From NCBI RefSeq assembly GCF_964656455.1, contig NC_135712.1:66903239-66967238 (forward strand): DNA of 64,000 bases. The letters are read 5' to 3'. Shown here in pieces: positions 39,185 to 43,289 of the stretch. The stretch is from Halichoerus grypus. Lineage: Eukaryota; Chordata; Mammalia; Carnivora; Phocidae. The notes beneath the pieces were generated by a model that saw only the letters and a program-made list of their open reading frames with translations, searched no databases and had not been told where the DNA came from. Every line of letters begins with the position of its first letter. Within the stretch, counting starts at the first letter, position 1. The position numbers and the translations under genes were made by a program.

Positions 39185-42100
39185 AATCCAAGGGAAATAA
39201 ATCATTGCTCATTATCCCTCCACTACAGAGTAAAAGCAGCCCTTCATTTCTGCACGATAGGCAAACACTTAATCGCTCCCTGGAGAACTCGAGGTTTTGT
39301 GAGTTGGATGTTTTTCAGAAAACTGTGATATGCATGACTAAAAAAAAAGAAGAAAGAAACTCTGCAGCAAAATGTAGCAAACCCCTTGGGTCTGCCTCTG
39401 CCCTCAGCAGGTGACTACAGGTTAGTGGCATCTGAGCAATATCGATATAAGGAGTAGATCCGGAGTCGGGTAGGCTGGGTTTTTAGTTGACCTCAGGGCC
39501 ACCCTCAGAAATCCTGGCAGAATAGTATACTACCTTAGAGACTAAGCCAAGGGTCCTCCTCCTCCAGGAAAACTTCCTGGATTATAATCTCCCACCCTGA
39601 TTTTATTTTGTTCCATATTCTCTCTACCTTGTCTGTTCCATTCACACTGTATGTTTTTGTCACTCTGAATGTGCTCAAGTCTGTTTTCTGTGTGTGGGGG
39701 GGAATATGAGGGGCTTGCCTGCCCATCAGACTGAGTGCTCCCCAACAGTAGCAACTGGGTCACACTTCAGTTCTCTTCTTCCCCTCCGAAGGGGACCTTC
39801 CAGATGGGGACAGCTGAACAGGGGGAGGGGGTGTGACTGGTGTGCAGGAAGCCCGGAGAAACTCCGTCTGGGGACTGCTCAGCCCGGTCTTCACTCAGGC
39901 CCTTTCCTGGGGCAGGGAGGGGAAGGGAAGACGAAACAGGGCAGGAGGGGGGATGGCTGGCAATGGGAGGGAGGGGCAGGGGTAGGAGTGGAGGGTGGCA
40001 GCCACTTCCAGTTTCTGTCCCTCTCCCCTAGCCCCAAAGGGACCACCGACAAGGGCAAGGGGAAAGGGGCGAGGGGGGAGAGATGCAGGCGGGTGCAGCA
40101 CATTGATCCTGGGGGAGCGGTCTCGGGAAGGGAGCCAGCTTCCTCTTATTAAACAGGCAAACAGGACCAGAGGGAAGGCTGTCTTTAAAACACCAAGCAC
40201 GTTCCGAGAGCTCCGTGTGCAGTGAAGGCTTTGGACGGCGACTTTGAGAGAAAAATGACGTTCTCCATGACGCGCCTGTGATTTTAATTACAGTCAATTC
40301 AATTACCCACTTTGTGGATTAACCACTGTCAGTGTTAACTCCATACTGGCTTCTCCCTGCCTCCTAGAAATGCCACGCTGTGACAGGAGGAAGAACGTGC
40401 AGGCCAAAGACAAACACAGGTGGGCCCCCCTTAAAAAAAACCCGTAGGAGAAAATTTAACCTTACGAAATGGAAAAATGCCTGTCAGATTTTGCAACCAA
40501 CAGTTTCTCTAGGGTATTTAGGGGTGACTCACAGATCAGTCAGGTGTCAGAGGAGAAGGAAGCTCACAGCTACAGGGCTGGAAGCCTACTGATCAGTCAG
40601 AAATAAAATGTAACATCCGAGGGGATCCTGGAAGCTGGGGGTTGGCACTGGCCTGGGTCATGTGGGAACTTCTCTGGAATGCAGCACCACCCAGAACACA
40701 GTCAGTCACCTAACATGAATTGAGTCCCTCGTTGTGTGCTCAGCAGTACTGAAAGATGTGAGGAGACAAGACATCCAGTCCTGGTCCAGGACCAGCTGCG
40801 CTGGGGAACCAAAGGGAGTGACCTCTAAGGAACAAGAGATATTCGAGTACCCAAAGTGAACTCTCACTCTCCTCTGAAGTCCCACAGCACCCAGCTCTGT
40901 CCCTGGTGTCAAGTAGGGCTCCATAAAAAATTTGGTGAATGGATAGGAAAACTCAAAGCTGTCAGAGTAGAGAACTGGGTGGGTTGAGGGCAGGCCAGGA
41001 AAGCTGGGGAGGAAAAGCAGAGATGATGCTTCTCTCCAGGGCTGTCAGTCTAGGATGATGGACCATCTCTGCTTGCTGGGGCGAAGGGGATTCCTTAGTT
41101 ACTCTATGTCAATCAGAGCCTCATTCTTCCATTCAGAAAGAGGGTGGGCGGGAAGTTAGTTTCATTCAAGTGATACACACCTGCAGATTAAAAATGGTGT
41201 CAAGGAAAAAAAAATGGTGTCAAGGAAGCCAGGCACTCAAGGAACACACCTTCCACCTCTCTACTACCCCCCACTCCCTCCCCAGTTCGCTCCAGTACAG
41301 ACCAGCCTGGCGGGGCGGGGCGGGGGAGTGGGGGACAGGACAGGATTCCCAGGCTCTCCTTCCCTTGTCCCTGCCCCCAGAATCAGCCAGGCCAACTGTG
41401 TCCCCTAGCAAGTCCCCTGAGAGGAAATGGTTCATCAGGAGCTGCCACGGGTCGTCGAACAAGAGGACAGCCCTCAGAATCCCACCACTTCCATCCCCTA
41501 CTTGGTCCTTCCCTTCAGTGACAGCCACCAGAACTCTGGGAGCCATCAGAAGTCTGAGAGTGTACGCGTGTTTTGTAGGCTTAAGGACATTGCTAATTTA
41601 CTTTAATCCACTTAAGCCTTCAAAGCCTTGGATCCCAGCTCAAACAAGACAGCACTGAACTCAGAAGACAGCTGCAAATTCTCCTCCCCGAGACAGGAGC
41701 CAGCCCACAGCTGGGAATCCCGCACTTCTAAACCACCCCAGCCTCCCCACCTTGCCACCCCCAACTCCTATCCATACCACCCCTCCCGCCCCCCAAATCC
41801 CATGCCAGCCTCAGAGTCTTGCATTTATTTTTCTGCTCTGGTTTCCATCTTGCCCCTCTCGATTAGCTGTGTGGAATCCCAGAGGACGGCTTCTCATCCT
41901 CCTGCCCAGGGGACCTGAAGGTGGAGCGCCCATCACTCTGCCAGGGGGACTAGAAAGAGCACTTGGATGCCCGACGTTAAGGCCTACCCCTGACAAGATT
42001 CTCCAAACCTCTATACCTCAGCCCTCCCATTTGTTAAAGGAGATTGACCATCCTTGCCCTACCTCCCTGCCAGGGTTATTGTGATGTGGAAATTCGGCAG

Positions 42101-43065
42101 GTGTTTATCAGACTTAAGAACCTGGGGACCCCTGAAGCTACATCCGCAGATTCCAGTGTGACCTGCCGTGCAGGTGATGGATCCGGAAGTGTTGACGTGA
42201 TCATGGCCCCACCAGGGAGCCCCAAACTGGCCACCAGGTCACGGGAGAATATCCGGGATGCTCCAGTATTTGTGTTTTGTTTTGGATTTAGATTATCATC
42301 GAATATATATATTAATTTTAGAAACTCTTACTGGGAATTTACAGACCCCTCAGAATATGTCCAGTGATTCACAAATCCCAGTTTGGGAAATACTTTAATA
42401 GGACATCTCATGCCCTCCCTTGACAGACAAAGGGAGTTATTAGTCATCAAGACCCCCTTCCCTGTGGGTTCCCAGGGCCCCGAAGACAGGCATCCCTGCA
42501 ACTGTCTTAGAGCAGCAGGAAGTTTCCAGAGCTCTCCAGGCACTTCCAAAGAGTGAGTCATCTCCATTATGCCTCCCAGGGGAGCTACGAAACAGAGCTC
42601 ACGCTTCCAGAGGAGCTAGAGCTGAGATGGCCAACGAACCCTTGCCCACTCCACCCAGGTCACCCACACCCCCACTTCTAGCAGGAATCCCAGAGAAAGG
42701 TGCCCTCCTCCCCCAGGTGAACACGGATGAAAGCTTAAATAAACTGGAGACTCGAATCAGAGCCCTCCGGCCCATGGCTGCCCATCCTGCTTACATCTAT
42801 CCCCAGGGCAACATCTGGGACTTCCGACAGCCGGAGACCCTGCCGAGTCCAGACCTAAGTCCTCAAGACCCAGGCACAGTGAAACAGGAGCGAGTGGGAA
42901 GCGGCTCTCACCTGCAAAGGCCACAGTGGGGTGCTCCCTCAGGGCGCACAGCTTCTGCTCACTGCTGGCATCGGTGGCGACATCCTGGGAGCAGGACAGG
43001 TGGAACACCAGCAGTGTGAGGCTGGGCGGCAACAGGGTGACAGCCGGGGGTCCCGGGAACACCAT
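3519..43065 (-). CDS. SEMA5B: SEMA5B, semaphorin 5B (21 coding exons joined)
   Basis: This is a type I transmembrane axon-guidance ligand/receptor of the class 5 semaphorins, acting at the neuronal surface. Joining the 21 exons listed below gives 3282 nt, or 1093 codons plus stop, with every phase matching and every intron GT-AG. Residues: signal peptide about 1-27, Sema domain about 45-495, PSI about 500-544, seven TSR modules about 550-956, stalk 957-973, transmembrane helix about 976-999, tail to 1093. SEMA5A is excluded because its tail ends differently, whereas this one ends [14 protein letters not shown] as SEMA5B does, and the gene is compact. The start has a strong Kozak context (A at -3, G at +4). 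No frameshift or premature stop is seen, so the gene looks intact. Upstream untranslated exons are probably outside the window. Confidence 0.96.
3907..4112 (-). CDS. SEMA5B: SEMA5B exon 20: transmembrane helix and proximal tail
   Basis: Codes residues 973-1041 (206 nt, enters in phase 1, leaves in phase 0). The hydrophobic run from LIHLVATG to LLTLAMYL at about 976-999 is the single membrane span. It is followed by a Cys/Arg/Gln-rich stop-transfer segment ([12 protein letters not shown]) and a tail piece containing [21 protein letters not shown]. Acceptor CTCCCAG, donor GTGGGA. Confidence 0.96.
4558..4602 (-). CDS. SEMA5B: SEMA5B exon 19: 45-nt juxtamembrane stalk exon
   Basis: A small exon of exactly 45 nt, phase 1 at both ends, coding most of [15 protein letters not shown] (residues 958-972). 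Together with the flanking split codons it links the last TSR module to the membrane span. Acceptor CTGCAG, donor GTAAAA. Skipping it would stay in frame and only shorten the stalk. Confidence 0.94.
4932..5081 (-). CDS. SEMA5B: SEMA5B exon 18: seventh TSR module
   Basis: Codes residues 908-957 (150 nt, phase 1 to 1). The tryptophan ladder [11 protein letters not shown] opens a thrombospondin type-1 module. It continues with SRSRHCEEL, an N-glycosylation site (NSS) and the closing cysteines in [10 protein letters not shown]. Acceptor CCCACAG, donor GTAGGT. Confidence 0.95.
5185..5355 (-). CDS. SEMA5B: SEMA5B exon 17: sixth TSR module
   Basis: Codes residues 851-907 (171 nt, phase 1 to 1). A canonical [22 protein letters not shown] followed by [10 protein letters not shown] and the closing CATQACP. 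The WxxWxxW core allows C-mannosylation and the CSxxCG core allows O-fucosylation, as known for the family. Acceptor TTGCAG, donor GTACGA, a weaker than usual splice site. Confidence 0.95.
5793..6011 (-). CDS. SEMA5B: SEMA5B exon 16: fifth TSR module
   Basis: Codes residues 778-850 (219 nt, phase 1 to 1). A leader [19 protein letters not shown] precedes the TSR core [19 protein letters not shown], then [14 protein letters not shown] and the closing QDCNHQACP. Acceptor CCACCCAG, donor GTGACC. The exon is strongly CpG-rich, like its neighbours. Confidence 0.95.
6210..6435 (-). CDS. SEMA5B: SEMA5B exon 15: divergent TSR-like module
   Basis: Codes residues 703-777 (226 nt, enters in phase 0, leaves in phase 1). 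It opens [20 protein letters not shown], then [11 protein letters not shown] with an N-glycosylation site (NVT), then [12 protein letters not shown] and [16 protein letters not shown]. It keeps a WTPW core but lacks the full WxxWxxW ladder, as is usual for this module in class 5 semaphorins. Donor GTACAG. Confidence 0.95.
6562..6709 (-). CDS. SEMA5B: SEMA5B exon 14: third TSR module
   Basis: Codes residues 653-702 (148 nt, enters in phase 2, leaves in phase 0). [11 protein letters not shown] finishes the preceding module. The core [18 protein letters not shown] starts the next, followed by [17 protein letters not shown]. Acceptor CCCCGCAG, donor GTGAGG. Confidence 0.95.
6920..7063 (-). CDS. 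SEMA5B: SEMA5B exon 13: second TSR module
   Basis: Codes residues 605-652 (144 nt, phase 2 to 2). A textbook [23 protein letters not shown], then [16 protein letters not shown] and [11 protein letters not shown]. Acceptor CCACCAG, donor GTGAGC. In class 5 semaphorins the TSR region binds glycosaminoglycans, which fits the basic QVRQR and KSREER patches. Confidence 0.95.
7600..7818 (+). mobile_element. CAN-SINE in the intron between exons 12 and 13
   Basis: Complete copy with the head GGCGCCTGGGTGGCTCAGTC, a CT-rich body, AAATAAATAAAATCTT and poly-A. The 15-bp target-site duplication AAAGTAAGGATAATG is present at 7585-7599 and 7819-7833 without a mismatch, so the insertion is fairly recent. 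Confidence 0.95.
8270..8451 (-). CDS. SEMA5B: SEMA5B exon 12: first TSR module
   Basis: Codes residues 545-604 (182 nt, enters in phase 0, leaves in phase 2). It contains [20 protein letters not shown], an insert [19 protein letters not shown] and the close [11 protein letters not shown]-glycosylation sequons NVT and NCS are present. Acceptor TCTGCAG, donor GTATGT. The intron beyond holds a C-run at 8215-8227 on the plus strand. Confidence 0.95.
8593..8710 (-). CDS. SEMA5B: SEMA5B exon 11: PSI domain
   Basis: Codes residues 505-544 (118 nt, enters in phase 2, leaves in phase 0). The signature [13 protein letters not shown] is the plexin-semaphorin-integrin (PSI) motif, followed by [14 protein letters not shown] and TQNITACP, with sequons NMS and NIT. 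Acceptor TCTGGCAG, donor GTGAGA. An in-exon AG at CCTAG is a less likely acceptor because it would break the frame. Confidence 0.95.
8795..9000 (-). repeat. MIR SINE relic
   Basis: Antisense MIR pattern: ACTGAACACTTCCTGTGTGC, then a low-complexity 'tttaaacactttacaagc' core and the 'ggaggaaacccagagaact' end. Confidence 0.75.
9148..9302. mobile_element. hAT-Charlie MITE relic
   Basis: Palindrome-like non-autonomous DNA element: GGCTGCACATTGGAATCACT near one end and TTCTAATGGGAGCCAAGTTG, then GAGAATTACTGG near the other. It belongs to the MER3/MER20-like group. Confidence 0.7.
9310..9425 (-). repeat. MIR fragment
   Basis: Pattern 'agatcacacagattacacatggcagagccggggctagagcc' (split here only as the recognisable MIR antisense core), heavily diverged. 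Confidence 0.6.
9835..10020 (-). mobile_element. CAN-SINE, antisense
   Basis: Reads AAAGATTTTATTTATTTGTC, then a GA-rich body, ending in a reverse-complemented head (GAGTCACCCAGACGTCCC). The flanking TCCTTTACAGTTTTT (9820-9834) and TCCTTTTACAGTTTTT (10021-10036) are the target-site duplication, with one inserted T. Confidence 0.9.
10037..10059 (+). repeat. (CAA)n simple repeat
   Basis: About seven CAA units between two SINEs. Confidence 0.9.
10069..10192 (+). mobile_element. Older, short tRNA-type carnivore SINE
   Basis: Head GGGCGCCTGGCTGGTTCAGT, middle GATCTCAGGGTCATGAGTTT, A-rich tail with AAATAAATAATCAAATAAAC. It lacks the CT-rich body of the younger copies. A short duplication TTAAATCT flanks it (10061-10068 and about 10197-10204). 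Confidence 0.85.
11500..12880 (+). mobile_element. 5'-truncated carnivore L1 (LINE-1) 3' end
   Basis: Sense-strand ORF2 C-terminal region from 11500, a 3' UTR from 12421, an internal A-tract at 12597-12609, more 3' UTR and a final A-rich tail near 12850-12885. The internal A-tract followed by a second UTR segment is typical of caniform L1 copies as I know them. It interrupts the SEMA5B intron antisense to the gene. No clean target-site duplication was found. Confidence 0.9.
11623..12420 (+). pseudogene. L1 ORF2 C-terminal remnant, 265 codons open
   Basis: An uninterrupted 265-codon frame from ATG to TGA, matching the distal part of L1 ORF2 beyond the reverse-transcriptase domain. A Cys-containing segment around [20 protein letters not shown] corresponds to the ORF2 C-terminal cysteine motif. 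The endonuclease and most of the reverse transcriptase are missing, so it is not an active retrotransposon. Absence of stops suggests a recent insertion. Confidence 0.9.
12881..13100 (+). mobile_element. Older L1 3' UTR fragment
   Basis: Contains ATTGTACACCTGAAACTAAT, then ATAACACTGTACGTTAAC and a poly-A tail near 13080-13096, the pattern of mammalian-wide L1M-type 3' ends. It directly abuts the younger L1 tail. Confidence 0.8.
13112..13278. mobile_element. hAT-Charlie MITE relic
   Basis: Ends resemble 9148-9302: GACTGCAAATTAGAATCTCC on one side and TCCCTAGGTGATTCTTAAGA on the other, with an AT-rich centre. Confidence 0.65.
14780..15010 (+). repeat. L2 LINE fragment
   Basis: Diverged C/T-rich L2-type sequence: TCAAAGACCACTTCAGTGCC, then GGTTCAGATCCAATCCTCCC. 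Confidence 0.5.
15131..15332 (+). mobile_element. CAN-SINE
   Basis: Head GGGGTGCCTGGGTGGCTCAG, CT-rich body, AATGAATAAATAAAATCTTA and A-tail. The flanks AACAATACAAGAG and AACAACACAAGAG are the duplication with one mismatch. Confidence 0.92.
15520..15690 (-). repeat. MIR fragment
   Basis: Antisense MIR: 'gaggagaaagctcgaaagg', 'agtagcttgctcaggatcg' and 'tagctagcagatgatggag'. Confidence 0.65.
16680..16800 (-). repeat. MIR fragment
   Basis: Antisense MIR: GAAGGAAACCAAGGTTCAGC followed by GAAGTGACTTGTCCAAAGG. Confidence 0.65.
16967..17174 (-). CDS. SEMA5B: SEMA5B exon 10: last Sema-domain blades
   Basis: Codes residues 436-504 (208 nt, enters in phase 1, leaves in phase 2). It contains [20 protein letters not shown], the conserved [18 protein letters not shown] and [13 protein letters not shown], the end of the Sema propeller before the PSI domain. 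Acceptor CCTCCAG, donor GTAAGC. CpG-rich exon. Confidence 0.95.
17273..17480 (-). CDS. SEMA5B: SEMA5B exon 9: Sema domain
   Basis: Codes residues 367-435 (208 nt, enters in phase 0, leaves in phase 1). It begins [20 protein letters not shown] and continues [32 protein letters not shown] and YHVLYIGT. The acceptor is GCGGTAG preceded by a 22-nt C homopolymer. AGs further in, at CCAG and CCAGAG, would delete the conserved CGTLPE segment that follows PNFQ in exon 8, so 17480 is the correct boundary. Confidence 0.93.
17491..17512 (-). repeat. C22 homopolymer (G22 on plus) at the exon 9 acceptor
   Basis: Twenty-two consecutive G on the plus strand, ending 10 nt from the acceptor AG. On the sense strand it supplies the polypyrimidine tract of SEMA5B exon 9. 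The exact length is uncertain because homopolymers are prone to sequencing error. Confidence 0.9.
17955..18150 (-). repeat. MIR relic
   Basis: Antisense MIR: GGGCACTTACTACATCCCAG, 'atttaacccttgcagttatc' and GACCCAGGTCAAGGTCACAC. Confidence 0.75.
18680..18815 (-). CDS. SEMA5B: SEMA5B exon 8: Sema domain
   Basis: Codes residues 321-366 (136 nt, enters in phase 2, leaves in phase 0). [20 protein letters not shown] and the semaphorin signature [16 protein letters not shown] lead to NPIPNFQ at the exon end. The split valine codon GT|A joins exon 7 (TTNV). Acceptor TTTCAG, donor GTATAG. Confidence 0.95.
18816..21142 (-). other. SEMA5B: SEMA5B intron 7 (2.3 kb)
   Basis: No exon seen. Most of 19590-20150 is an L2 fragment and a short MIR piece lies near 20995-21075. 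The rest is unremarkable intronic sequence. Confidence 0.8.
19590..20150 (+). repeat. L2 LINE 3' region
   Basis: Sense L2 pattern: TCCCTCGGGCTGGAATGCTC, CTACAGGAAGCCTTCCCTGA, 'tagcatttatcacagttaaa' and GTAAGCTCCTTAAGGGCAAA. Confidence 0.75.
21143..21428 (-). CDS. SEMA5B: SEMA5B exon 7: Sema domain core
   Basis: The longest coding exon; residues 226-320 (286 nt, enters in phase 1, leaves in phase 2). It carries the propeller motifs [62 protein letters not shown] and [10 protein letters not shown]. Sequon NCS is present. Acceptor CCCCCCAG, donor GTGAGT. Confidence 0.96.
21585..21775 (-). repeat. MIR relic, near full length
   Basis: Antisense MIR: GCTACTGAGCACTCACTGCC, 'gtaagtactatgattatcat', then AAAGCCACACAGCCAATCAG. 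Confidence 0.8.
22083..22296 (-). CDS. SEMA5B: SEMA5B exon 6: Sema domain
   Basis: Codes residues 155-225 (214 nt, enters in phase 0, leaves in phase 1). Motifs: [39 protein letters not shown] and [16 protein letters not shown], ending [16 protein letters not shown] is a hallmark of semaphorins. Sequons NLS and NST. Acceptor CCCCAG, donor GTAAGG. Confidence 0.96.
22840..22938 (-). CDS. SEMA5B: SEMA5B exon 5: Sema domain
   Basis: Codes residues 122-154 (99 nt, phase 0 to 0). [20 protein letters not shown] then [13 protein letters not shown], the conserved early Sema motif with YMRVL and CGTNAFSP. Acceptor CTTTAG, donor GTGGGG (weak). As a symmetric exon it could be skipped without a frameshift, but the fold would probably be lost. 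Confidence 0.95.
23311..23373 (-). CDS. SEMA5B: SEMA5B exon 4: Sema domain, 63 nt
   Basis: Codes residues 101-121 (63 nt, phase 0 to 0): [20 protein letters not shown] plus E. It joins exon 3 as [10 protein letters not shown] and exon 5 as KTE-EECQ. Acceptor CCTACAG, donor GTATGT. Confidence 0.94.
25115..25325 (-). repeat. MIR relic
   Basis: Antisense MIR: CATTTTACAGGTGAGGAAAA, then ATTCACCCAAGGTCACAAAG. Confidence 0.8.
26145..26800 (-). pseudogene. Possible retropseudogene fragment, parent unknown
   Basis: On the minus strand this segment has protein-like texture broken by stops and frame changes. One frame near 26730 reads [21 protein letters not shown] separate frame from 26333 gives 62 codons beginning [20 protein letters not shown] and ending at a stop, followed by AT-rich sequence that resembles an mRNA 3' UTR down to about 25830. 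I do not recognise the parent gene. No poly-A tail or target duplication is clear, so this could also be repeat-derived or chance. Confidence 0.3.
27044..27164 (-). mobile_element. Older carnivore SINE, antisense
   Basis: Reverse complement has the head GGGGCGCCTGGCAGGCTCAG and the middle CTCAGGGTCGTGAGTTTGAA, and it is short, like 10069-10192. The flanks TAGATCAATTT and TAGTTCAATTT form an imperfect duplication. Confidence 0.85.
27343..27522 (-). mobile_element. CAN-SINE, antisense
   Basis: T-rich tail at 27343-27375, GA-rich body, and a reverse-complemented head ending CCACCCAGGCACCCC. The flanking AGTCTGATGTAATTCTT and AGTTTGATGTAATTCTT give a 17-bp duplication with one mismatch. Confidence 0.92.
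27540..28195. repeat. Old T-rich interspersed repeat
   Basis: T-rich, repeat-like texture similar to 34-1170. No coding content beyond short chance frames. Family not assigned. Confidence 0.4.
30088..30110 (+). repeat. (CA)n microsatellite
   Basis: About eleven CA units. Confidence 0.95.
31176..31562. mobile_element. hAT-Charlie MITE split by a CAN-SINE
   Basis: Left part from CAGTTCCTAAATCTGGCTGC to the AATCTCTGAGGGTGGG region; right part resumes GGACCCAGGCATCAGTG and ends GGGTGAACCACTG. The two halves are continuous once the SINE at 31275-31478 is removed. Confidence 0.85.
31275..31478 (+). mobile_element. CAN-SINE nested in a hAT relic
   Basis: Full-length copy (GCGCCTGGGTGGCTCACTTG to poly-A). 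The 17-bp duplication GAATCTCTGAGGGTGGG at 31258-31274 and 31479-31495 is perfect, and its sequence belongs to the older hAT element. Confidence 0.96.
31840..32210 (+). repeat. L2 LINE fragment
   Basis: Sense L2-type sequence: GTCATGCCACTTCTCTGTTT, 'agtatggcccctctctttcc' and AGCTTTCCGAGAAGTCTTTG. Confidence 0.65.
32655..32780 (+). repeat. L2/MIR 3' end
   Basis: ATGCCTAGTACCATGCGTGG followed by GTAGGTACTCAATAAATGTT. Confidence 0.65.
33915..33937 (+). repeat. GGGGA tandem repeat / G-quadruplex motif
   Basis: Five G-runs of three to four bases separated by single A, on the plus (template) strand. It lies about 20 nt into the intron past the exon 3 donor. Confidence 0.85.
33955..34000 (-). CDS. 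SEMA5B: SEMA5B exon 3: 46-nt exon, Sema domain start
   Basis: Codes the end of a split arginine codon plus residues 86-100, [15 protein letters not shown] (46 nt, enters in phase 2, leaves in phase 0). Joined to exon 2 it reads IVGARNYLFRL, the first strand of the Sema propeller. Sequon NVS. Acceptor TTTCACAG, donor GTACAT. It is short but its position and phase are required by the protein. Confidence 0.94.
34140..34290 (-). repeat. MIR fragment
   Basis: Antisense MIR: CATTTACAGATGAGGAAACA, then CAGTAAGTGAAGGAGTTGGG. Confidence 0.7.
34500..34734 (+). repeat. L2-like fragment
   Basis: CTTGCCCAAATCACCGCCTC and TCACATCAGCTGGCTGCTCA resemble diverged L2; the L1 below starts directly after. Confidence 0.45.
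34735..35350 (+). mobile_element. Old L1 3' end
   Basis: Sense L1M-type: GTTTATAGCAGCTTTATTCA, 'aagtgaaagaagccaatctg', TGTATGATTCCAACTATATG, ending CTAGAACTGCTCTAAAAATA. Truncated at the 5' end and full of stops. Confidence 0.85.
36615..36725 (+). repeat. MIR fragment
   Basis: Sense MIR: TGAGCCTCAGCTTACTAGTC, 'atacaatgggaataatcac'. Confidence 0.6.
36862..37048. mobile_element. MER20-like hAT-Charlie relic
   Basis: GTGATTTTCAAACCTGAGAG at one end; GCATTTCTAACAAGTTCCCA, then CCAGGGACCACTCTTTGAGA at the other. It matches the MER20 layout. Confidence 0.75.
37646..37745 (-). CDS. SEMA5B: SEMA5B exon 2: start of mature ectodomain
   Basis: Codes residues 52-84 (100 nt, enters in phase 1, leaves in phase 2). 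[20 protein letters not shown] and [12 protein letters not shown], the N-terminal edge of the Sema domain, with sequon NFT. The G from exon 1 plus AT gives Asp52. Acceptor CCACCAG, donor GTAATG. Confidence 0.95.
38080..38480 (+). repeat. L2 LINE fragment
   Basis: Sense L2-type: ATCTTTCTAAAATGCAAATC, GTCACGTCACTCTCCAGCTC, 'tttaatagctcccagttgcc'. Confidence 0.7.
39159..39184 (+). repeat. (GT)n microsatellite
   Basis: About thirteen GT units. Confidence 0.95.
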
Positions 43066-43113
43066 GCTGGGCCCCTCTGCAGTCCTAGCTCCTGGAAGCA
43101 GGCTGGGGAAGAT
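42912..43113 (-). CDS. SEMA5B: SEMA5B exon 1 (coding): start codon and signal peptide
   Basis: The exon runs from the acceptor CCTTGCAG to the donor GTGAGA; coding begins at the ATG at 43065-43063. Residues 1-51 start [20 protein letters not shown], a hydrophobic signal peptide core with likely cleavage near SCSQ-DVA (about 27). Then [18 protein letters not shown]. The frame stays open for 16 codons upstream of the ATG to the exon edge (IFPSLLPGARTAEGPS). The human long isoform, as I recall, uses the equivalent of this stretch as coding sequence. Confidence 0.92.
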
Positions 43114-43289
43114 CTGCAAGGCAAATACTCAACCTCACCACGCGCTCCTTCAACCGCGCCGACTTCTCCCCCGCTTCCTCCATGGTTGTGAGCAGTCTCC
43201 CGGGGCTCGGCTGGTTTGTTGGCGTAAATAAATTTATAGTTTTACTTATGTGACTTACAGTTTACCTTGCTCTCGTAACACAAAGTTAT

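Larger units (their letters stand above)
37746..42911 (-). other. SEMA5B: SEMA5B intron 1 (5.2 kb, after the first coding exon)
   Basis: Contains an L2 fragment at 38080-38480, a (GT)n at 39159-39184 and AT-rich, possibly conserved sequence around 40200-40350. A short tandem copy of ATGGTGTCAAGGAA occurs at 41190-41230. The rest has no feature I can identify. Confidence 0.75.

Noticed and set aside
41190..41230. Tandem ATGGTGTCAAGGAA copy
   Set aside because: A single short slippage-type duplication joined by an A-run; no sign of function.
3519..43065. SEMA5A as the gene identity
   Set aside because: The cytoplasmic tail, the [16 protein letters not shown] text and the compact gene size fit SEMA5B, not SEMA5A.
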